DNA from: Candidatus Palauibacter australiensis
Lineage (GTDB): Bacteria > Gemmatimonadota > Gemmatimonadetes > Palauibacterales > Palauibacteraceae
Length of the DNA stretch: 37,811 bases
Assembly (NCBI GenBank): GCA_026705295.1
Contig: JAPPBA010000107.1
Span: 1-37,811, forward strand
Direction: 5' to 3'
Shown here: in pieces, positions 32,520-37,811 of the stretch
Numbering within the stretch: position 1 is the stretch's first letter
Layout of the letters: each line of letters starts with the position of its first letter
Notes under the pieces: model-generated
Told to the model about the DNA's origin: nothing
The model's input: only the letters and a program-made list of their open reading frames with translations
Databases searched by the model: none
Position numbers and translations under genes: made by a program

Positions 32520-35165
32520 TCAGATCGGGAGCCAGTAGGCGATCTTGAGCAGGAAGACGTGTTGCCCGCGGGAGCGCAGGCTGTCGACGAGGCGGCCGGG
32601 GTCCACGAGTTCGCCCGAGGCCCGCATGTCGGAGCGGTCCTGCTGCCACACGAGGAAGAGCGTGCTGCCCGGCTGCCACTCCCAGCGGAGGACGACGTTG
32701 CTCCGGAGAGAGAGGATGTTGAAGTCCCCATCGGGGAGGGTAAACGACCGGCCGCCCTCGGACACGTCCCACGTCCCATCCACCCGGCGGTTGATCCTCG
32801 ATCCCATCTCGCCGTACAGGAGCAGGTGTCGCTGGCCGGGTTCGAGGAGTTCGCCCAGCCCGTGGCGGCGTCCGCTCGCCGCGAACGGCTCGAAGTAGGC
32901 CTCGAGCGTGAGGTCGGGCCCGAACGCGTAGGCGCCGCGGAGGCGGAGGGAGAGGGTGCTGCGGTCGATGGCGGAGAAGATGTAGCGCCGGTCGAACGTG
33001 GCCCGCCGCCCGCCGGACAGCGTCGTGAGGTACTGGCGCGATTCCGTTTCGCGCCGGTAGCCGGGCTCGACTTCGAGTTGCAGCGCGGACCCCGGGCGGA
33101 GGGTGAGCGACCCCCCCACGTCATACGACCACCCGCCGATTTCGTCGCGCCCGTAGGATCCCCTGAGCCGGAAGCCGGTCCGGAAGGAGCGGTCGGTGGC
33201 GAGCGAAAGGCCGGCCTGCCAGCGCGCGAGCGTCTCCATGAGGGGGCCGCCGCGCGTGAGGTGGTCGCTGAGCGCGCGCGGGTGGTATCCGCCCTCGAGC
33301 GTCGTGCGCAGGTAGTTGTGCCAGGTGGCGGTCGCCCGGGCCCCGATCGTCGTCTCCGTGCGCACGCCGTCGAAGTTCCACGAACTCGCCGAGGTGAGGC
33401 CGACCTGCCAGGCGCGGGCGAACGCGGTCGGGATCGTCTCGCGGATCGCGATGTCGGCTTCGGCCGTGAGGCGATCCGCGTTGAACATCTGTCCCACGTC
33501 GTTGATCTCGAAGCCGGGAGAGACGGCTTCGCCTCGCACGCGCCACAGCCAGCGCCGCCCTCCCACCTTCTGCATCCCGAGGGCCGCCGTATACCCGGAG
33601 AGCGCGGATCGCGAAGGGTCCAGCCGCGCGGTCGCGCGGTCCGGGCGCTGGAAGAAACGCGCGCTCGAGCGCTGCACGCGCAGGATCGCATCCGGGTTCC
33701 CGCTGAGGTGTGAGAACCCCGCATGTCCGGTGAGTTCGTACTCGCCACCGGCGAAGCGCAGGTTCCAGTCCGTGCCGCCGGCGTAGGCGCGCCACGGGAG
33801 GAGCGCGGCGAGTTCCGGACGGCCCTCGCGGCTGAGCGTGGTCCCCGTGAAACCGAGCATGGAACCTTCCTCCCCGAACTCCTGCTCCAGTCTCGCCACC
33901 GCGAAGGCGCTCAGCGGGGCGATCGGGACGGCGCTCTCGATGGTGTCCGTCGCGGCCGGGCGCTGCGTGAAGTGGAACGCCCGGGCATCCTCGCGACCGG
34001 TGACGGCGAAGAGCGCGCCTACGGAGGTCCCGCCCGGGAGCCGGCCCGTGACCTTCCCCGCCCCGAGAATCGTGGTCTGATCGGGCGCGACGACGCTGTC
34101 GGCCTCCGCCCGCCCCGCGGGCGGGGCCCCGATGCGCCGCGAGTAGAAGTAGCGCGGACCCAGTCCCTCCATGAGTTGGCGACCCTCCGTGAAGAACGGG
34201 CGGCGCTCTTCGAAGACTTCCTCGAACGCGGTCAGGTTCACGACCGCCGGATCCGCTTCGACCTGTCCGAAATCCGGGTTGACGGTGGCGTCGAGCGTCA
34301 GGCTCGAACCGAGGCCGACCTTGAAGTCCGCCCCTACGCGGGACTCGCTCCGCGTCACCACACCCGCCATCGGGCCACCCGTGGGAGTTCTCAGATCGCC
34401 CGCCACGTAGGGGAGGAACTCGATCCCGCGGCTCCCCCGCACGCCCTCGAGTCCAGTGAGGTCGCCGAGGCGCGAGGCCCAGCCCGGCTCGCTCCGCACC
34501 ACGAGTTCCCACAGGAGGTTCTCCTGCACGTCCGGCATGTAGCGGTTGATGTTCACGCCCCACGCCGACTCGTCGCCGTTGAAGCGCAGTTGCGAGAACG
34601 GCATGCGCATCTCGGCCGTCCAGCCGAGCGAGTCGCGCTGCGCGCGCGCCGACCACACGGGATCCCACGTGTAGTCGCGGTTCGTCACGTTGTCCTCGGG
34701 GTGGTACCAGTCGGTGCGGCTGCCCGCCGCGTTCACCCCGAAGGAGACCGCCGTGCGCCGGTTCAGGTAGGGATCGAGCGAGACCAGCAGGCGCTCCGAA
34801 CCGGTGTTCTGGTCGCGGCGCGTGCGGTAGGCCTGGATGCCGCCGGGGTCGTCCGTGTACATCCGGCCGGCGATCCACAGCGCGTCGTCGTCGAACGCAA
34901 ACGCGACTTCGGTCCGCCGCGTGGCCGGCTCGCCCTCGTCCGGCTCGCGCTGCCAGAACGTCGTCGCGAATTCCGCCCGCGCCCAGACCGCGTCGTCCAG
35001 GAAGCCATCCAGTTGGAGCGTCCCATCTGTGTCGCGCGTGGCCCTGAGCTGCTGCCGGTCCTCCGGGCCCAGACCCTGCGCGCCGAGCGCCGGGGCCGCG
35101 GGGGACAGCGCCAGGACGATGGCGGCGACGGCCGGCAAGATGCGGCGCGAACCGTCAGCGCTCAA
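32520..35165 (-). CDS. DUF5916 outer-membrane protein with CBM9-like domain
   Basis: This 881-aa protein is read from TTG 35165, giving MSADGSRRILPAVAAIVLALS and a signal ending ALGAQ. An N-terminal CBM9-like domain (LDGFLDDAVWARAE, FAFDDDALWIAGRM, GWTAEMRMPFSQLRF) is followed by a long series of beta strands, including LDATVNPDFGQVEADPAVVNLTAFE and FFTEGRQLM, that form a large barrel ending in LLKIAYWLPI. This layout is typical of the DUF5916 family in Gemmatimonadota and Bacteroidota; transport or surface glycan binding is likely but not shown. The start overlaps the acetamidase stop by 11 bases, so coupling is likely. The ribosome site is weak. Confidence 0.85.
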   Translation of the reverse strand: MSADGSRRILPAVAAIVLALSPAAPALGAQGLGPEDRQQLRATRDTDGTLQLDGFLDDAVWARAEFATTFWQREPDEGEPATRRTEVAFAFDDDALWIAGRMYTDDPGGIQAYRTRRDQNTGSERLLVSLDPYLNRRTAVSFGVNAAGSRTDWYHPEDNVTNRDYTWDPVWSARAQRDSLGWTAEMRMPFSQLRFNGDESAWGVNINRYMPDVQENLLWELVVRSEPGWASRLGDLTGLEGVRGSRGIEFLPYVAGDLRTPTGGPMAGVVTRSESRVGADFKVGLGSSLTLDATVNPDFGQVEADPAVVNLTAFEEVFEERRPFFTEGRQLMEGLGPRYFYSRRIGAPPAGRAEADSVVAPDQTTILGAGKVTGRLPGGTSVGALFAVTGREDARAFHFTQRPAATDTIESAVPIAPLSAFAVARLEQEFGEEGSMLGFTGTTLSREGRPELAALLPWRAYAGGTDWNLRFAGGEYELTGHAGFSHLSGNPDAILRVQRSSARFFQRPDRATARLDPSRSALSGYTAALGMQKVGGRRWLWRVRGEAVSPGFEINDVGQMFNADRLTAEADIAIRETIPTAFARAWQVGLTSASSWNFDGVRTETTIGARATATWHNYLRTTLEGGYHPRALSDHLTRGGPLMETLARWQAGLSLATDRSFRTGFRLRGSYGRDEIGGWSYDVGGSLTLRPGSALQLEVEPGYRRETESRQYLTTLSGGRRATFDRRYIFSAIDRSTLSLRLRGAYAFGPDLTLEAYFEPFAASGRRHGLGELLEPGQRHLLLYGEMGSRINRRVDGTWDVSEGGRSFTLPDGDFNILSLRSNVVLRWEWQPGSTLFLVWQQDRSDMRASGELVDPGRLVDSLRSRGQHVFLLKIAYWLPI

Positions 35166-36312
35166 GGAAGATTTCTTTCGGGATGAAGCCCGTCACGACC
35201 TGGGTCAGATCGACGACCTCGCTCACCCGGAAATCGACGGCGATGCTGGCCAGGGAAAGCGCCTTGTCGGGCGCCAGTCCCTTCTCCTCCACGAGGAACT
35301 CCACCACGAGCCGGGTCGCCTCGCGCGCGGCGCGGTCGAGGTCGAGATCGATGCCCATGACCAGGTAGTGCGTCGGCGTCTCGGCACGCGGCGCGGGGAT
35401 CGACACCCCCTTGTGCACGACAAACTGGAACACGCCGGTCAGCGACTGCTCGATCGCGGTGCCGCTCACCTCCCCGTCGCCCTGCGCGCCGTGCCCATCG
35501 CCCGCGTAGAAGAGCGCCCCCGGATGGAATACGGGGAGGTACGCCGTCGTCCCGGCCGTGAGGTCCTTCACGTCGAGGTTGCCGCCGAAGGCGCCCGGCG
35601 GGCGCGACCCCTGGACGCCGGGCACCGTCACTCCGGGCTCGCCTACGACCGGATCGGGGGCGACGGCCATGATCCCCATGAACGGCGCCAGCGGCACGTG
35701 GATGTCGGGCGAGAAGAAGGCGACTTCCCGCCCCTCCGCGTTACCCGTCCGAATCAGGTGTCGGCCGGCCGCGATGTCGAGCGGCTCGTCCTCCTCGCGA
35801 GCGCCGGGATAGCTCGGGGAGAAGACCCCGCCCCGGCCGCTCGTCGAGTTCACGCCCCACGGCACGCGCGTCTCGATGTCGAGGATCCGGATCTCGAGCA
35901 TGTCGCCGGGCTCAGCCCCCTCGATGTGGATCGGGCCGGTGATGACATGCCCGCTCCGCCCCTCGCGCGGGCGGCCGTCGCGCGAGGCCCAGAAGTCGAT
36001 GACGTCGTCGAGAACCTCGTCCCGCGGCACCCCGAGTCCCGTCAGAAACTCGACCGGGTGCTCGTCCTGCGTGGCCCCCACATGGGTCAACGTCTCGATC
36101 CGCACGGTCTCCCCGGAGGCGATCCGCAGCACCGGCTCCTTGTCGATCGGAAACCAGCCCCAGTTGAGCGTCTCAGGGCTGGAGGGGAGGAAGTGGTCCG
36201 CTTCGATCTCCCCGGTGTCGGCGACACTCGGGTCGTCGCCCGCGGGCGGCGCGCACGCCAGCGTGATCGTGCATCCCAGTGCCACCAGACCCGACCCCAT
36301 TTGACGCGACAT
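35155..36312 (-). CDS. Acetamidase/formamidase family lipoprotein
   Basis: This 385-aa protein belongs to the FmdA/AmdA family, which hydrolyses short amides to acid and ammonia. Conserved stretches are SGHVITGPIHIEGAEPGDMLEIRILDI, GAFGGNLDVKDLTAGTTAYLPVFHPGALFYAGDGHGAQGDGEVSGTAIEQ and FQFVVHKGV. Unlike cytoplasmic members, it carries a signal ending near TLAC (Cys20), so it is probably lipid-anchored. ATG 36312 has GGGAGAG upstream. It precedes the DUF5916 barrel with an 11-base overlap and may act on imported or extracellular amides. The window's nitrile hydratase makes amides; a functional link is only suggestive. Confidence 0.85.
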   Translation of the reverse strand: MSRQMGSGLVALGCTITLACAPPAGDDPSVADTGEIEADHFLPSSPETLNWGWFPIDKEPVLRIASGETVRIETLTHVGATQDEHPVEFLTGLGVPRDEVLDDVIDFWASRDGRPREGRSGHVITGPIHIEGAEPGDMLEIRILDIETRVPWGVNSTSGRGGVFSPSYPGAREEDEPLDIAAGRHLIRTGNAEGREVAFFSPDIHVPLAPFMGIMAVAPDPVVGEPGVTVPGVQGSRPPGAFGGNLDVKDLTAGTTAYLPVFHPGALFYAGDGHGAQGDGEVSGTAIEQSLTGVFQFVVHKGVSIPAPRAETPTHYLVMGIDLDLDRAAREATRLVVEFLVEEKGLAPDKALSLASIAVDFRVSEVVDLTQVVTGFIPKEIFLER

Positions 36313-36324
36313 GGAAGGCTCTCC

Positions 36325-36382
36325 CACGCTGAGGTGAGCGTGTACAGTGGATCTTCCCGTTCCGGGAGGCAACGATCCCGGA
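36325..36382. promoter_or_regulatory. Two inverted repeats between divergent acetamidase and NHL remnant
   Basis: CACGCT-N6-AGCGTG (36325-36342) and TCCGGGA-N8-TCCCGGA (36361-36382) are both perfect. They fill most of the 89-base divergent gap. They may be operators or part of a promoter; no partner regulator is identified. Confidence 0.35.
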
Positions 36383-36401
36383 CAGAACGCAGGGGGCGGC
36401 C

Positions 36402-36761
36402 ATGAGAGACGGCATCCAGCGGGTGATCTTCCTCCTTCCGATCCTTCTTTCGGCGTGCTCGAACCCGGAGCTTCTCGGCGGCCCCGCCGGCGTCTGGCTG
36501 GACCCGGAGGACAACGAGGTCTTCGTCGCCGACGGCTACCAGAACCGCCGCGTCGTCGTGTTCGACGGCGAGACGGGGGCCCACCTCCGCCACTGGGGCG
36601 CCTACGGCGAGCCGCCGGAGGACGCCTACGAGTACGATTACGTGGGCTGGACGCCGGGCTCGGCACCGCCGCGCCAGTTCTCCACCGTCCACGACCTCAT
36701 CGGGTCGAACGACGGCCTCATCTACGTGGCCGACCGCCGCGGAAACCGGATCCAGGGTTGA
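36402..36761 (+). pseudogene. Truncated NHL-repeat propeller lipoprotein
   Basis: This 119-aa reading frame starts with a lipoprotein signal (ILLSAC, Cys19). It then enters propeller sequence: GVWLDPEDNEVFVADGYQNRRVVVFDGETGAHLRHWGAYG and SNDGLIYVADRRGNRIQG. Intact relatives are around 350-400 residues, have about 100 residues before this point and continue with several more blades. Here the signal joins the blade directly, and a TGA stops it within the VADRRGNRIQ strand. Both an internal deletion and loss of the C-terminus are therefore implied. It retains a good AGGGGG ribosome site. The stop overlaps the following DUF1499 start (TTGA). Confidence 0.75.
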
Positions 36762-37162
36762 TACGGGACAAGATTGCGACACGCCGGTTCCGGAGGCTCA
36801 GGCACGACCATGTGAGCAGCGAACCCGGCGGGTGGTGGATTCACCGAGTGACGCCGTTCCACGCCTCGGGAGAGCCGCTCGACCTCTTTCGTCGCCTCCA
36901 GGCAGTCGTCGCCGCCATGCCGCGTACTCACATCGTCACGGCGACGGACGATTACCTGCACGCCGTCTGCCGAACCCGGCTCGGGTTCCGCGACGATCTG
37001 GAGTTCCGATGGTGCCCGTCGGAGAACGTCGCCCATGTAGCGTCGGCGTCTCGTATCGGCCTCTTCGATTTTGGGGTAAACCGGCGGAGGGTAGAGCGGG
37101 TGCGCAGGAAGCTTGAGGCGATCACGTCAGGACAGGCTTCAGCCGCCAGCGATACCTCGTGA
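36758..37162 (+). CDS. DUF1499 family protein
   Basis: This 134-aa protein is recognised from its C-terminal half: AVCRTRLGFRDDLEFRWCP, then VASASRIGLFDFGVNRRRVERVRRKLEAI, the hallmark of DUF1499. The N-terminal HDHVSSEPGGWW corresponds to the usual (C)VSS start of the domain, and there is no signal peptide. The start is uncertain: TTG 36758 overlaps the preceding stop, while GTG 36812 is another option that would cut the domain start. Function of the family is unknown. Its 3' end overlaps the convergent TcmP-like gene by 24 bases. Confidence 0.65.
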   Translation: MIRDKIATRRFRRLRHDHVSSEPGGWWIHRVTPFHASGEPLDLFRRLQAVVAAMPRTHIVTATDDYLHAVCRTRLGFRDDLEFRWCPSENVAHVASASRIGLFDFGVNRRRVERVRRKLEAITSGQASAASDTS

Positions 37163-37811
37163 CCCATCAGCCGCGGGGGCGATTCGCAGCTTCGTCCCCC
37201 GCGGGTAGTTCTTCACCTTGCGGGGTGGCGGAGGGCCGTCTTCGAGCAAGCCGGGGATCATGGCTTGTGGCGAGGTCGCTTTGTCCGGAACCTCGACCTC
37301 GATCTCGCCGACGTCTTCCATTGGCATCAGGGCCTTCGTCCTGAGCTGCGACGAGTGGTAGTCCGTCTTGTCGGACATCACAAACTCCTCGACATCCTCA
37401 ATCCGTATCCAGCCCCTCCCGCCAAATCTGTCTCGCAAGGCGTCCCGCAACGGTGCGAAGTTCGGTTCATCGACGCCAAGCAGAAGTTGGTCGGTCTGTC
37501 CTCCTCGGAAGATGAAGCTGCCGCCCGGATCGATACTCCAGATCGCTGCCTTCATCTTGTCTGCAGCCAGGGCATGCCGACTCGCATGGAAGATGCTGTA
37601 CTTGTGTCGACTGCCTTCGTAGAGGTCGAAGTGGATGACTTGCTCGGCTCCGGCCTCCTTCAGCTGTCGCTTGTACAGACCAAAGAAGCACTGGCGGCGA
37701 TCGCGGGAATCAGCGATGTCGGCGCACTCTTTCCAATCGTTGCAACCGTAGAGCGAAGTGAGAGGAGCCTCGAACTCAGACGCCTCGTAGAACCTGTTGA
37801 TGTACTCGTAC
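37139..37811 (-). CDS. TcmP-like (three-Cys-motif partner) protein, 5' end outside window
   Basis: The visible 223 residues are the C-terminal part of a protein I recognise as TcmP-like. YEYINRFYEASEF begins the visible part. SIFHASRHALAADKMKAAIWSIDPGGSFIFR, LRDALRDRFGGRGWIRIEDVEEFVMSDKTDYHSSQLRTKAL and NYPRGTKLRIAP match the helical and winged-helix end of that family. These genes commonly neighbour a three-Cys-motif DUF5131 (phage Gp37/Gp68-like) gene. Their function is unproven but a nucleic-acid or defence role is suspected. The neighbour beyond the edge cannot be seen. Identification is from recalled motif patterns only. Confidence 0.65.
   Translation of the reverse strand, partial: YEYINRFYEASEFEAPLTSLYGCNDWKECADIADSRDRRQCFFGLYKRQLKEAGAEQVIHFDLYEGSRHKYSIFHASRHALAADKMKAAIWSIDPGGSFIFRGGQTDQLLLGVDEPNFAPLRDALRDRFGGRGWIRIEDVEEFVMSDKTDYHSSQLRTKALMPMEDVGEIEVEVPDKATSPQAMIPGLLEDGPPPPRKVKNYPRGTKLRIAPAADGSRGIAGG

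Overview
The window is GC-rich and densely coded, with gaps below 200 bases. No rRNA, tRNA, transposase or CRISPR array was recognised. Many products carry signal peptides or lipoboxes. The gene set includes a PQQ dehydrogenase, a cytochrome/copper monooxygenase, a VPS10/BNR-repeat protein, a DUF5916 outer-membrane protein, several secreted amidohydrolases, and a protein with the 'GHPDLQGNW' signature. This mix is typical of Gemmatimonadota and Acidobacteriota. My best guess is an uncultured, probably marine or host-associated, Gemmatimonadota genome. That is an inference from gene content; no marker gene is present.

Left part (1-11.8 kb). A cytochrome c / copper type II monooxygenase (cut by the window start) is divergent from a secreted PQQ dehydrogenase. 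Downstream are an Ig-like lipoprotein, an outer-membrane barrel, a Gly/Tyr-rich secreted protein ending in a clear hairpin terminator, a conserved protein of unknown function, and a D-2-hydroxyacid dehydrogenase with a puzzling start. Next come a minus-strand DUF4198 protein, a divergent 1-Cys peroxiredoxin, and an amidohydrolase lipoprotein of the MTA/SAH deaminase type.

Middle part (11.8-20.5 kb). A split thiamine-diphosphate decarboxylase (sulfopyruvate/phosphonopyruvate decarboxylase-like) is divergent from a DUF4143 ATPase. An array of four motifs at exact 22-bp spacing lies between them. Then comes a complete cobalt-type nitrile hydratase operon (alpha, beta, activator) whose alpha subunit starts with a twin-arginine-like signal and an alternating-His tract. 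This is the most unusual thing in the window. A VPS10/BNR-repeat protein and a Phd-VapC toxin-antitoxin pair with a promoter that looks leaderless complete the block.

Right part (20.5-36.3 kb). A minus-strand run of exported hydrolases comprises a D-aminoacylase-like lipoprotein, a YtcJ-type amidohydrolase, a CehA/McbA protein and a CapA protein, tightly packed and mostly translationally coupled. Divergent from it is a ydbS/ydbT-like PH-domain pair. A second minus-strand run holds an acetamidase/formamidase lipoprotein, a DUF5916 barrel, an SDR, endonuclease IV and a CaiD-like crotonase.

The right edge (36.4-37.8 kb) looks like a decayed junction. A remnant of an NHL-propeller lipoprotein stops inside a blade and overlaps a DUF1499 gene. 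That gene converges on a TcmP-like gene truncated by the window end.

Four-base stop/start overlaps recur seven times, six of them GTGA, so translational coupling through GTG starts is a regular feature of this genome.
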